From DAOWGG01 sp965369815 (GTDB lineage: Bacteria; Patescibacteriota; Gracilibacteria; UM-FILTER-43-11): DNA of 30,588 nucleotides. The DNA lies in NCBI GenBank assembly GCA_965369815.1, contig CBDUQS010000011.1:1-30588 (forward strand), in the 5' to 3' direction. This document shows positions 1 to 6,854 of this stretch, in pieces. Made by a program: the position numbers and the translations under genes. How positions within the stretch are numbered: position 1 is the stretch's first letter; each line of letters starts with the position of its first letter. Below the pieces are notes generated by a model. That model ran no database searches. It was not told the DNA's origin and saw only the letters and a list, made by a program, of their open reading frames with translations.

Positions 1-25
1 ACGAAATGGCTAAAATATCAATTAA

Positions 26-1306
26 TTACTGGAATTTAATGACGGTGGAAATAAGGGCGAAGGCACTGAGGATGACAACAATCCCAATGATGGCGTTCCG
101 AATGATTTTTTTAGACTTCTCAACCATTTCATCGTTGCCGTAATTGCCGATCATGCTGGCGGCTCCGTAAATGAGGGCGGCAAAGGCGATGATTCCCACG
201 AATCCTAGAATGAATTGAGTGATGGTTCCGAAGAGGTTGATGAGGTTATTAACGTTTGAAAGTGAAATACCCTCCTGTTCATCCTGAGGGATAATTTCTT
301 CTCCTTGTGCCATGAATAACTGACTTTGGGCAATTTGCCTTTGGGCGGGCTCAATAAATAAATTTTCAACGGCAAATTCGTTCACCATAATAACTACTAA
401 CCCAACAATCACCCATAGTATTGCCTTTTTTTGTGTGGTTATTTTGTCTTCTTCTCCTTGTGCGGTAATGGTTTTAAACCCGTTGATCATGATCATTAGA
501 ATAGCGGCGGCTCCGATGAGGGCTTTGACAAATGCAATAACCCCAATGATTTCTTCACTGATTCCTGGACCAGCCGTACTTAGGCCTCTCTCAACTCCTG
601 GGACTCCATAAATCAATGTGATTCCTCTTTCGAGCAATAGAATTATCATTAGTCCAATAGCAGAGTAGGTGATGGCGTGTTTTTGCTCGGTAATTTTGGT
701 TTCATCTCCTCCTGCGAGCACCATTTGAATTCCACTCACAACGATCCAAAGAACCGCAAAGGCTCCAATGAGGTTCCGCAGAACTTTTGCAATGGCGAGA
801 ATGGCGGATTGAATTTGACTTTCTCCACTATATCGAATTTCATTCACGACTAAATACCCATTGTCATTCAATAGGGTAACTGAATTGCCCTGAGAATCTG
901 TTTGAGTGGAGTCTTCAACCGTCTCACCCTCTTCATCTAAAAAGGTGAGGCTACTTACTTTTCCAATCTCATTAATAAGATCATTAGTGTTTTTTTCAGT
1001 TTGATTGTAACCCGCTTTTGTTGCAATGTCATTCAGACTAGTATACCCTCCATCTTCTTCTAAAATTTTGGAAATTTCTTCAGGTAAATTGCCCCATGTC
1101 TGACCTTCAGAAAAATCCACCACATTGGCGCTTATTGTTTCAATTTCTCCACCTTCTCCAACTCGAACCTGCTCTTCTCCTACCTTATCTTTAATGGTAT
1201 CGAGAGTGTCGAATAGCCCTGATTGGGCGCTGGCTACTGAGAAAGGAATTGTGCTGAGCAGCAGTACAATAATAAGCGGGCTGATTTTTTTGATTAATTG
1301 TTTCAT
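26..1306 (-). CDS. Secreted/membrane protein with three VirB2/TrbC-like pilin modules
   Basis: The 426-residue product starts with a signal peptide (basic MKQLIKK, hydrophobic core, ending near SVASAQ). A hydrophilic acidic region follows to about residue 160. Three modules come next, at about 160-235, 245-320 and 345-426. Each has two hydrophobic helices joined by a short charged loop of the form G-[DN/EE]-x-K..K (GGDETKITEQK, QGEEDKITTQK, YGNDEMVEKSK). This helix-loop-helix plan resembles VirB2/TrbC pilins, which are normally single-module proteins of about 100 residues. The gene lies 10 bases downstream of a second protein of the same type and is probably co-transcribed from the promoter at 2267-2296. 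The family assignment rests on pattern only; function is unknown, and a role in surface structures or DNA uptake is inference. Confidence 0.72.
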   Translation of the reverse strand: MKQLIKKISPLIIVLLLSTIPFSVASAQSGLFDTLDTIKDKVGEEQVRVGEGGEIETISANVVDFSEGQTWGNLPEEISKILEEDGGYTSLNDIATKAGYNQTEKNTNDLINEIGKVSSLTFLDEEGETVEDSTQTDSQGNSVTLLNDNGYLVVNEIRYSGESQIQSAILAIAKVLRNLIGAFAVLWIVVSGIQMVLAGGDETKITEQKHAITYSAIGLMIILLLERGITLIYGVPGVERGLSTAGPGISEEIIGVIAFVKALIGAAAILMIMINGFKTITAQGEEDKITTQKKAILWVIVGLVVIMVNEFAVENLFIEPAQRQIAQSQLFMAQGEEIIPQDEQEGISLSNVNNLINLFGTITQFILGFVGIIAFAALIYGAASMIGNYGNDEMVEKSKKIIRNAIIGIVVILSAFALISTVIKFQ

Positions 1307-1316
1307 ATTTTAAATT

Positions 1317-2243
1317 TTACCCTTCTGGTAAGACGGGGGTAAGATCGGCAACCAAAAAAGTATTCACTAGGGCGTAGGCAGAATAGATGATGACGATTCC
1401 AGTTACCCCTGCAACAATCATGGTTTTGGCTTTATTGGCACGGTCTTCATTGTCGAGGGCAGTGAGATACATGAATCCAGCATAAATAGTAAACAGAACG
1501 GCAAGTGGGCCTAGAAAAACCAGCATTAACCTTATAACTCCTCCTAATTCAGTAATACCAGCCGATGCTCCTGCGGCTTCAGCTTTGTCTCCGTTGATTA
1601 CATAAATGGCGTTCACAATATTGCTGGCTAAAAGAACAACGAGCATTCCAACTCCACTCCATACTAAATGAGTTTTTTCTTTGCCAATTGCCTCTTCGTT
1701 ACCACTGGCTGTCATCATTTTGATTCCACTGATCGTCATCAGAAGAGCGATAATAGACCCAAACAACCATTTGAGATAATTCGTGATGATTCGAAGTTGA
1801 TCACGACCTGCTGTAAAATCAATGAGCGCCTCCGATGAGGCAGTTTCTGGGTTGAAAATCTGAGAAATGCCATCAGCAGCCATTAAAATAACAAATCCAA
1901 TAAGGAGCCATAAAAAATTTTGCTTATATTTACTTAAAGTTTCTTCTTTTCCTCGTGCAAATATGAAATTCATTGCGTAAATAATTCCAAAAAGAAGGGC
2001 GACGCCTCCTATAATATATTTTGCTAATCCGATTCCTCTTCGAATAACACTGGCTGCTACATCTTCTCCACTTGCTCCTTCGGGGGCATCGAAGCTTGGT
2101 AGTTCTCCTTCTAAATAATTAGCCCAATCAGCTCCAAGGGAGCCTTGTGCATTGGCAACTTTTAATCCCACAAAAAGGACGAGACAAAAAAGGGCGGTTG
2201 GCCCGACGATGGATATGAATTTTTGGATTTTTGATTGATGCAT
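1317..2243 (-). CDS. Secreted/membrane protein with three VirB2/TrbC-like pilin modules (paralogue)
   Basis: The 308-residue product has an N-terminal hydrophobic export segment ending near VANAQG, then a short linker and three two-helix modules at about 65-140, 145-220 and 225-300. The loops RGKEETLSKYK, SGNEEAIGKEK and LDNEDRANKAK match those in the next gene, so six copies of one module sit in tandem across the two genes. It is the first gene of a probable two-gene operon, with an extended -10 promoter 24 bases upstream of its ATG. The long acidic N-terminal region of its neighbour is missing here, so the two products share the pilin-like part but not the exported head. Function is unknown. 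Membrane insertion of all six helices is likely from hydrophobicity. Confidence 0.72.
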   Translation of the reverse strand: MHQSKIQKFISIVGPTALFCLVLFVGLKVANAQGSLGADWANYLEGELPSFDAPEGASGEDVAASVIRRGIGLAKYIIGGVALLFGIIYAMNFIFARGKEETLSKYKQNFLWLLIGFVILMAADGISQIFNPETASSEALIDFTAGRDQLRIITNYLKWLFGSIIALLMTISGIKMMTASGNEEAIGKEKTHLVWSGVGMLVVLLASNIVNAIYVINGDKAEAAGASAGITELGGVIRLMLVFLGPLAVLFTIYAGFMYLTALDNEDRANKAKTMIVAGVTGIVIIYSAYALVNTFLVADLTPVLPEG

Positions 2244-2266
2244 TTTTTCTTTTTATTTCGTTTTCC

Positions 2267-2296
2267 ATCTTAGCATAGGTTTTGTTTTCCTTTCAA
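2267..2296 (-). promoter_or_regulatory. Sigma-70-like promoter for the pilin-module operon
   Basis: Reading the minus strand, TTGAAA (2291-2296) and TAAGAT (2267-2272) are separated by 18 bases. TG one base before the -10 gives an extended -10. The start of transcription would be near 2260, about 17 bases before the ATG at 2243. Confidence 0.5.
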
Positions 2297-2322
2297 TAGG
2301 GGAATGTGTCTCTGAAAAAAGA

Positions 2323-2350
2323 TTTGCATACCAGTGAGTTTTATTATAAA
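2323..2350 (+). promoter_or_regulatory. Weak candidate promoter for rpmF
   Basis: TTTGCA (2323-2328) and TATAAA (2345-2350) are 16 bases apart, upstream of the rpmF ATG at 2384. The -35 match is poor, so this is only a candidate. Confidence 0.3.
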
Positions 2351-2383
2351 CTACCCGAGCTTACTGAATTTAAGACTACTATC

Positions 2384-2623
2384 ATGTCAAAAAGACCTAC
2401 TCCTAAGAAACAACAAGCTAACTCTCAGTCGTCTCGTCGATATAAGGCGTTTCAAAACCGTGCTCGCAAGCGCTTGGTTAACTCTGTTGGCTTAACCACT
2501 TGTCCTAAATGTAAAGAGGCAAAAATGCAGCATTCAGCTTGTTCTAATTGTGGTGAATACAATGGGCGTCAGGTTTTGGATATGGGCAAGAAAATGGATA
2601 AAATTACTAAGGTGAAAGCTTAA
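2384..2623 (+). CDS. rpmF: 50S ribosomal protein L32
   Basis: The 79-residue protein has the L32 start (MSKRPTPKK), a basic N-terminal tail and a zinc ribbon made of CPKC and CSNC. L32 is a small structural protein of the large ribosomal subunit. The reading frame is open back to a GTG at 2306. The ATG at 2384 is chosen because the family begins with this M-x-x-P-K-K sequence and the upstream 26 codons do not resemble L32. nusB follows on the same strand after a 75-base spacer full of heptad repeats, so the two may be co-transcribed. The C-terminal extension after the second CxxC pair (about 25 residues) is normal for long L32 forms. Confidence 0.95.
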   Translation: MSKRPTPKKQQANSQSSRRYKAFQNRARKRLVNSVGLTTCPKCKEAKMQHSACSNCGEYNGRQVLDMGKKMDKITKVKA

Positions 2624-2630
2624 TTTATCT

Positions 2631-2690
2631 AGGATTAAGAACTAAGGATTAAGAATTAAGCTGAATCCTGAATACTGAATCCTGAATCCT
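2631..2690. repeat. Two adjacent heptanucleotide arrays between rpmF and nusB
   Basis: Four degenerate heptads AGGATTA/AGAACTA/AGGATTA/AGAATTA (2631-2658) are followed after two bases by CTGAATC, CTGAATA, CTGAATC, CTGAATC (2661-2688). Both arrays have an exact 7-base period, and they fill nearly the whole intergenic spacer. Confidence 0.85.
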
Positions 2691-2698
2691 TTAAAAAT

Positions 2699-3151
2699 AT
2701 GGCTAGCTGGAGACATTTATCGCGCGTTGTTGCTATGCAGAGTTTCTTTGAGCATTTATCGCGAGGAAATGATCTTGAGGCTGTTTTGGAGTACAACTTA
2801 GAGGCTCATCGAGACAAGATGGAAGACACTACATTCGTTGTGAATTTGTCTCAAAAGATGAAAAAGAACCAAAAGACGATTGATAAGCTGATTAAAAAAC
2901 ATGCCCCTGAGTGGCCGCTTGAAAAAATGAATCCAGTTGAAAGGGTTATTCTAACCTTGGGTATTTGTGAGCTACTTTATCCAGAAAAAGATGTTCCTGT
3001 GAATGTAGCGATCAATGAATCGATTGAATTAGCAAAGGCTTATGGAGATGATAATAGTGGTAAATTTATTAATGGTGTTTTGAATTCAGTAGCGCATGAT
3101 GATACAATAGAAAAAGCTCCAAGCTCTAAATCAAAAAAATCTAAATCTTAA
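2699..3151 (+). CDS. nusB: Transcription antitermination factor NusB
   Basis: The 150-residue all-helical product shows the NusB pattern: an N-terminal R..AMQSFFEH helix, a central segment PEWPLEKMNPVERVILTLG, and the conserved PVNVAINESIELAKAYGDDNSGKF stretch (read as separate blocks), ending in FINGVLN. NusB binds NusE (S10) and boxA RNA in rRNA antitermination. A serine- and lysine-rich tail of about 15 residues (KAPSSKSKKSKS) follows the folded domain and partly reflects repeat-like DNA at the gene end. The ATG at 2699 comes directly after a heptad-repeat spacer and TTTAAAAAT, with no SD motif. rnc follows on the same strand after 73 bases, so an rpmF-nusB-rnc unit is likely. Confidence 0.95.
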   Translation: MASWRHLSRVVAMQSFFEHLSRGNDLEAVLEYNLEAHRDKMEDTTFVVNLSQKMKKNQKTIDKLIKKHAPEWPLEKMNPVERVILTLGICELLYPEKDVPVNVAINESIELAKAYGDDNSGKFINGVLNSVAHDDTIEKAPSSKSKKSKS

Positions 3152-3169
3152 TTTCTAATTTCTAAATTT
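3149..3169. repeat. Heptad repeat overlapping the nusB stop codon
   Basis: TAATTTC TAATTTC TAAATTT form three heptads. The first supplies the TAA stop codon of nusB. They belong to the 7-base repeat family found at other junctions in the window. Confidence 0.65.
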
Positions 3170-3224
3170 ATTTTTAGAGTCGGAAATGAGGGTTTAGGGA
3201 GATTACTTCCTAAATATAATTCTC

Positions 3225-3905
3225 ATGTATAAAAAGTTAGAAAAAAAACTCAATTTAAAATTCAAGGAATGGCATTTGCTTCGCAATGCTTTTATTCATC
3301 GCTCCTACTTAAATGAGCATCGAGATAGTCAGTATGAAAGTAATGAGCGCTTAGAGTTTTTGGGTGATGCAGTTTTGGAGCTAGCTGTTACGGATTACCT
3401 TTATAAAAATTATCCTAATCCAGAAGGGGATTTGACGAATTGGCGTTCGGCTTTGGTTAAGGGGGAAATGCTCGCTAAAATTGCTCAAGAATTGAATTTG
3501 GGTGAGTATCTTTTTTTGAGCCATGGAGAAGAAAATTCAGGAGGGCGAACAAAAGATTATTTGCTTGCGAATACCCTTGAAGCTTTGATTGGCGTTGTCT
3601 ATTTAGAACTTGGTTACGACAGTGCTCAAAAAATGATTTCCACATTTCTTTTGGTTCATTTGGAGGGTATTTTGGAGAAAGGGGATCATATTGATGCAAA
3701 ATCTAAATTTCAGGAGCTGGCTCAGGAAAAAACGGGTAAAACCCCTGTTTATCAATTGATTCACGATGAAGGACCGGATCACGATAAGACGTTTACCATG
3801 GGGGCATATATTGATGATCGCATTGTTGGGAAAGGGAATGGGGGGAACAAGCAGTCTGCTGAGCAAAAAGCAGCGGAAGATGCTCTTGATCGATTGAAGT
3901 GGTAA
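3225..3905 (+). CDS. rnc: Ribonuclease III
   Basis: The 226-residue protein has the usual RNase III length and order: a catalytic domain (about 1-150) and a C-terminal double-stranded RNA-binding domain (about 155-226, ending near KQSAEQKAAEDAL). The signature NERLEFLGDAVLEL supplies E41, E44 and D48. The second metal-site motif reads LANTLEALIG (N116, E119), where E. coli has Asp at the first position; Asn is, as far as I recall, tolerated in other members. The enzyme cleaves double-stranded RNA in rRNA and mRNA maturation. The start has no SD motif (AATTCTC before ATG). It is the last gene of the rpmF-nusB-rnc run and is followed by a weak hairpin at 3913-3931 and a 20-base perfect palindrome. 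Confidence 0.96.
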   Translation: MYKKLEKKLNLKFKEWHLLRNAFIHRSYLNEHRDSQYESNERLEFLGDAVLELAVTDYLYKNYPNPEGDLTNWRSALVKGEMLAKIAQELNLGEYLFLSHGEENSGGRTKDYLLANTLEALIGVVYLELGYDSAQKMISTFLLVHLEGILEKGDHIDAKSKFQELAQEKTGKTPVYQLIHDEGPDHDKTFTMGAYIDDRIVGKGNGGNKQSAEQKAAEDALDRLKW

Positions 3906-3937
3906 GCTTCGCGAAAATCGCTTCGGTTTTCACGGCC

Positions 3938-3957
3938 CCTGCCTGCCGGCAGGCAGG
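3938..3957. repeat. 20-bp perfect GC palindrome downstream of rnc
   Basis: CCTGCCTGCCGGCAGGCAGG reads identically on both strands. It is GC-only apart from A/T within the CCTG and CAGG units, in an AT-rich spacer. The same CCTGCC..GGCAGG core occurs inside two genes of this window (9220-9236, 12927-12943). Confidence 0.9.
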
Positions 3958-4066
3958 TTTCCCACATAAGGTTATTTTTTATATATTTAAAAGCTTGTTG
4001 AAGAGCAGCGAGCGGGGTTTGGACCCGATTCACTGCTCAGAAAATGATGTCTGTCGCTAGGACCTT

Positions 4067-4084
4067 CACTGGAAAGCTCCAGTG
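4067..4084 (-). other. Stem-loop downstream of the first small orphan gene
   Basis: CACTGGA (4067-4073) and TCCAGTG (4078-4084) form a perfect 7-bp stem with a 4-base loop just after the 4098-4313 gene. No T-run follows on the minus strand, so it may stabilise the RNA end rather than terminate on its own. Confidence 0.45.
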
Positions 4085-4097
4085 TGGCCTTTGGCAA

Positions 4098-4313
4098 TTA
4101 GAACGTCATTGGTGTTCCTAGGGTTTCTGCTCGCTTCAGCAGATCTGCTTTTCGGCTCGTGGGAAGGCCTTTGGGGAAAGTGGCCTCGATCCCCCTGGAC
4201 CCTTCACGCCTGACAGCGATTCCCGCATTGGTGTAAGCCATAGCGGTTTCTACTACCCCCTCTTCGCTGTTAAGTGTGAGCTTGAACCCTTTTGCTGTTT
4301 CTACACTCTTCAT
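4098..4313 (-). CDS. Small orphan protein, higher-GC islet (copy 1)
   Basis: I do not recognise this 71-residue protein. It looks soluble: strand-rich in the first half, with GIAVRREGSRGIEATFP in the centre and a C-terminal helix (SRKADLLKRAETLG) followed by a short strand. It is clearly expressed by local standards: a perfect SD (GGAGGAG, 4321-4327) lies 7 bases before the ATG, and a near-consensus promoter lies at 4363-4391. Base composition is richer in GC than its neighbours. The next gene upstream (4484-4699) also encodes 71 residues, and its central strand pair and C-terminal helix align loosely with this one (KVNVKEGDVDITYP against GIAVRREG..IEATFP), so the two may be divergent paralogues. 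Function unknown. Confidence 0.65.
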   Translation of the reverse strand: MKSVETAKGFKLTLNSEEGVVETAMAYTNAGIAVRREGSRGIEATFPKGLPTSRKADLLKRAETLGTPMTF

Positions 4314-4362
4314 TGATTATCTCCTCCGGCTGTGCGCAAAACAATATGTTAAGAACGGGCGT

Positions 4363-4391
4363 ATTTTATAGAACGTATTTTTGGTTGTCAA
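4363..4391 (-). promoter_or_regulatory. Near-consensus sigma-70 promoter for the 4098-4313 gene
   Basis: On the minus strand TTGACA (4386-4391) and TAAAAT (4363-4368) are 17 bases apart. The -35 is a perfect match, and the SD and ATG follow about 35-50 bases downstream. It is the best promoter match in the window. Confidence 0.75.
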
Positions 4392-4409
4392 ACGATTACT
4401 GTTCTTTAG

Positions 4410-4440
4410 AAAAAGCGACGAGTCCTCTAGAGTCGTCGCT
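4410..4440 (-). terminator. Rho-independent terminator of the 4484-4699 gene
   Basis: AGCGACGA (4414-4421) pairs with TCGTCGCT (4433-4440) in a perfect 8-bp stem. On the minus strand it is followed by TTTTT (4410-4414). It sits about 45 bases past the stop of the 4484-4699 gene and just upstream of the next promoter, so the two small genes are separate transcription units. Confidence 0.8.
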
Positions 4441-4483
4441 TGGTTGGGGTGAGAGACTGGCACATCGAATGATGACCAGCGCT

Positions 4484-4699
4484 CTACGGAGTGATTTCGA
4501 CGAGAGTCCCTTCTTCTCGGGCTGCATTGGCGACTCCTTGTGCGAGGAGGCGTCCTTCTTCCGTGTCGGGGTAGGTGATATCCACATCACCTTCCTTCAC
4601 GTTGACTTTTGCTTTCTTGTGAGCATCATCGACTGATCTGCCGACTTTCCATGCTCGATCAGAATCTTTGTACTTGAGTCTAACGCGCACTTCTTCCAT
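4484..4699 (-). CDS. Small orphan protein, higher-GC islet (copy 2)
   Basis: I do not recognise this 71-residue protein. It is highly charged and soluble: an N-terminal strand (EEVRVRLKYKD), a helix (SVDDAHKKAKV), a strand pair (VNVKEGDVDITYP), a helix (EGRLLAQGVANAAREEG) and a final strand (LVEITP). SD GGAGGG (4707-4712) is 7 bases before the ATG, and a promoter lies at 4760-4787. It ends in TAG and is followed by a strong terminator. Length, fold outline and signals match the neighbour at 4098-4313, suggesting an ancient duplication. Both differ from surrounding genes in having strong SD motifs and higher GC. Function unknown; a small nucleic-acid- or protein-binding role would be a guess. 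Confidence 0.65.
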   Translation of the reverse strand: MEEVRVRLKYKDSDRAWKVGRSVDDAHKKAKVNVKEGDVDITYPDTEEGRLLAQGVANAAREEGTLVEITP

Positions 4700-4722
4700 A
4701 TGAAAACCCTCCGAATTGTTGT

Positions 4723-4740
4723 TGTTCTCGAGTGAGAACA
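4723..4740. promoter_or_regulatory. Inverted repeat in the 5' leader of the 4484-4699 gene
   Basis: TGTTCTC (4723-4729) and GAGAACA (4734-4740) are perfect 7-base arms around a 4-base centre. It lies between the promoter and the SD, so it could be an operator or an RNA hairpin. Confidence 0.4.
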
Positions 4741-4759
4741 GTTAATCGAAACCAGAGCC

Positions 4760-4787
4760 ATTTTATTGATATCCCAAAAAAAGTCAA
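4760..4787 (-). promoter_or_regulatory. Sigma-70-like promoter for the 4484-4699 gene
   Basis: On the minus strand TTGACT (4782-4787) and TAAAAT (4760-4765) are 16 bases apart. The -35 is part of the descending arm of the upstream terminator hairpin (4776-4804). Confidence 0.6.
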
Positions 4788-4804
4788 TTGGAATTCATTG
4801 ACTT
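4776..4804 (-). terminator. Rho-independent terminator of the rpmH-rnpA-yidC-khpB operon
   Basis: AAGTCAAT (4781-4788) pairs with ATTGACTT (4797-4804), a perfect 8-bp stem with an 8-base loop. On the minus strand a run of seven T (4776-4782) follows. It is about 20 bases past the khpB stop. GCTTTTT on the other side may also let it stop plus-strand transcripts. Confidence 0.75.
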
Positions 4805-4822
4805 GCTTTTTGACTAAGTGCT

Positions 4823-5284
4823 TTACTTAGGGATGATTTTTAGTTGCCTTTGTTCCCCCTCCCCTGTACTTTCGGTTGTAATTCGATCTTTGAATTTATC
4901 GTTTTCCGCTAAGTGTAAGTGTATTTTTCGGCGTAGATAGGGGTTCATTGGAGGTAGTTTAACTTCTTTTTGAGAAGAAATAGCCATTTCCGCTTTTCGT
5001 TCAGCGAGGCGTACCACGCTTTCTTCCTGCCTTTTCTTATAACCGTCTACATCTACAATCACTTGTGTTTTACTCTCAATACCCTGTTTCCACAAAAGGC
5101 ACTTTAAAAGGTGCTGAATGGATGCAATGGTTTCACCGTGCCATCCAATCAGTAGGCTAGAGTTTTCTGTTTCAATTTCGGTGTAATAAGCGTTTTCTCC
5201 TTCCTTTGATATCTTTACACCTGTGTAAGATATGCCAATAATATCGAGAAGCTTTTCTAAGGTTTCTTTGATGAGTAATTCCAT
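4823..5284 (-). CDS. khpB: KH-R3H RNA-binding protein (Jag/KhpB/EloR)
   Basis: The 153-residue protein has the Jag core without the long N-terminal Jag-N linker seen in Firmicutes. A KH domain at about 20-90 carries the GxxG loop as GWHGE, and an R3H domain at about 90-150 carries the R...H pattern in NPYLRRKIHLHL. The family binds RNA and, in Streptococcus, influences elongation and cell division. It is encoded downstream of yidC in many bacteria, exactly as here. The gene follows yidC after 54 bases and is the last gene of the rpmH operon before the terminator at 4776-4804. The short form is consistent with a reduced genome. Confidence 0.9.
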   Translation of the reverse strand: MELLIKETLEKLLDIIGISYTGVKISKEGENAYYTEIETENSSLLIGWHGETIASIQHLLKCLLWKQGIESKTQVIVDVDGYKKRQEESVVRLAERKAEMAISSQKEVKLPPMNPYLRRKIHLHLAENDKFKDRITTESTGEGEQRQLKIIPK

Positions 5285-5338
5285 AATTATTTTACTTTTA
5301 TACAGGTAATCTTATCGAAAAAAGGAGAAGAGATCAAA

Positions 5339-6514
5339 TTAATCTTTTGAGCGATTGACGACTAATTGCTGACCAATAGCAAATAGAGTTGATGTTCCCC
5401 AGTAGAATCCAACAGCGGCTGGCAAGCTTGCGGTGAATACAGCAATCATGACAGGCAAAAAGAATTGCATCATGTTGTTCATCATTGGCATGGCGGCATT
5501 TTGATTTGCTGCCCCCTTTGTTTTTGCAAGACTGAGTCGAATCTGGAAGAACTGCATTCCTCCGACGATCAATGGGAGTACTATTTTATTGGCTTTGGTT
5601 AAGTCGATAATACCTAAGAAGATTGGATTGATGTTTTGTAGGTTAAAAGCCTTTAGTGGTTCATAAAAAAGGTTTGGGTCCGTAACCCCTAATCCGTCAC
5701 GAACCACATAAAACAGGGCGATCAGGATTGGGAATTGAATGAGCATGGGTAAGCAACTTCCCATTGGGTTCACCTTATGTTTTTTCCAGATCAGCATTGT
5801 TTCCTGAGAAAGCTTTTGTGAATTGTTCTTATATTTTTGCTTGAGAGCATCGAGTTGAGGTTGGATTTTTTGAAGCGCTCTTTGAGATTTGAGAGCCTTG
5901 TGGTTTGGCCCGAGGAGTAGAAGTTTAATTAAAACGGTTAAAAGAAAAATAGCCCATCCTAAACTGTGCCCTGGTAATTTAGATACAAAGTAAATTAAGG
6001 TGTTGAAAATAGGTTTGTATAAAAGGGAGTTCCACCCACGACGAATAAATGAAGGACTTGTGATATCGATTTCGTGGAAATATTGCTTGGTTTTTTCTCC
6101 TATAGTTGTTTCTAGTGTGACTCGATATTTTCCTATTTCATTAAAAATTTCATGATTCCACGCTCCGAATCCGAGTGCGAAGCTTTTATTTGGTTCAATG
6201 CTCGCAATCAGCTCATTCTCTGGGTCGCATGCTTTCTCATCCTCTGCTATAGATGTTTTTTCAATCCATTCCCCGTTGCTGTAAAATTCCACTAAAAGGG
6301 GGTTTTTAGGGCATTTGTTTTGAATAACGACTACTTCTTCACTTCTGTTTTTTATATCTAACAAAACTACTTTCCCGATCACTGCTTTTCCTTTTGATGA
6401 AATAAGTACATCATCCCCTTTATTCTCAGTGTTATTTTCATTTTTACTAAAAAGCTGAAATACAATCAGAAAGATAAGGAAGAAGAAAAGAAATCGAGAT
6501 AATTTATTTTGCAT
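5339..6514 (-). CDS. yidC: Membrane protein insertase YidC/Oxa1
   Basis: The 391-residue protein begins with a hydrophobic anchor (about 5-25). An exported beta-rich region (about 30-150) with two or three Cys follows, then the five-helix insertase core (about 160-385). The core shows the usual amphipathic cytosolic hairpin (ALKSQRALQKIQPQLDALKQ) and the P-M-x-S-C-L-P-M-L-I-Q-F-P segment. The groove Arg of characterised homologues is a Lys here (LTVLIKLLLLGP), keeping a positive charge. YidC inserts proteins into the cytoplasmic membrane, with or without SecYEG. Its start overlaps the rnpA end by 11 bases, which implies translational coupling. The exported domain is shorter than in proteobacteria but longer than in Gram-positive SpoIIIJ. 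Confidence 0.93.
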   Translation of the reverse strand: MQNKLSRFLFFFLIFLIVFQLFSKNENNTENKGDDVLISSKGKAVIGKVVLLDIKNRSEEVVVIQNKCPKNPLLVEFYSNGEWIEKTSIAEDEKACDPENELIASIEPNKSFALGFGAWNHEIFNEIGKYRVTLETTIGEKTKQYFHEIDITSPSFIRRGWNSLLYKPIFNTLIYFVSKLPGHSLGWAIFLLTVLIKLLLLGPNHKALKSQRALQKIQPQLDALKQKYKNNSQKLSQETMLIWKKHKVNPMGSCLPMLIQFPILIALFYVVRDGLGVTDPNLFYEPLKAFNLQNINPIFLGIIDLTKANKIVLPLIVGGMQFFQIRLSLAKTKGAANQNAAMPMMNNMMQFFLPVMIAVFTASLPAAVGFYWGTSTLFAIGQQLVVNRSKD

Positions 6515-6845
6515 TCGTTGATAGGGTATTAAAAAAGGTTTGTATCCCTTGATTTAAATCATCAAAGGTGGCTTTTTGACAGGGTGGGCGGGCAATAATC
6601 AGTACAATGAAGTTTTTTTCAAGTTTGGAGAGATTGATTCGAATCGCTTCTTGAATCTGTCTTCGGATTCGATTTCTTTTAACTGCTTTTTTATCAATCT
6701 TTTTACTAACGCTTACGGCAAATTGTGAAGGGTCATTTGTTGTCTCGTATTTAAAAACCAAATATTGATTTTTGAAGAGCTGTCCCTTCCTATATAAGTT
6801 TTCGATAACCTGCTTATTGCCGATACGGTTTTTTTTGTTCAGCAT
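6504..6845 (-). CDS. rnpA: Ribonuclease P protein component
   Basis: The 113-residue basic protein has the RnpA signature KRNRIRRQIQEAIR (about residues 58-71) and the N-terminal aromatic pocket segment (F..QYLVFKY). It binds the RNase P RNA and helps position pre-tRNA leader sequences for 5' processing. It begins 9 bases after the rpmH stop and overlaps yidC by 11 bases, the conserved rpmH-rnpA-yidC order of bacteria. The C-terminal part (PPCQKATFDDLNQGIQTFF) is typical of the last helix. The length is normal. No SD motif is evident, and coupling to rpmH translation is likely. Confidence 0.95.
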   Translation of the reverse strand: MLNKKNRIGNKQVIENLYRKGQLFKNQYLVFKYETTNDPSQFAVSVSKKIDKKAVKRNRIRRQIQEAIRINLSKLEKNFIVLIIARPPCQKATFDDLNQGIQTFFNTLSTNAK

Positions 6846-6854
6846 TCATTAAAG

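Noticed and set aside
2631..2690. CRISPR array
   Set aside because: The repeats are 7 bases long, tandem and without spacers, and no cas genes are present.
3779..4033. Minus-strand frame overlapping the rnc end and the palindrome
   Set aside because: It lies mostly antisense to rnc, crosses the palindrome, has no start signal and resembles no protein.
4000..4045. tRNA-like 3' half (nested stems GAGCAG/CTGCTC and GGGT/ACCC)
   Set aside because: The T-loop consensus TTCRANY is absent and no D- or anticodon arm can be drawn upstream.
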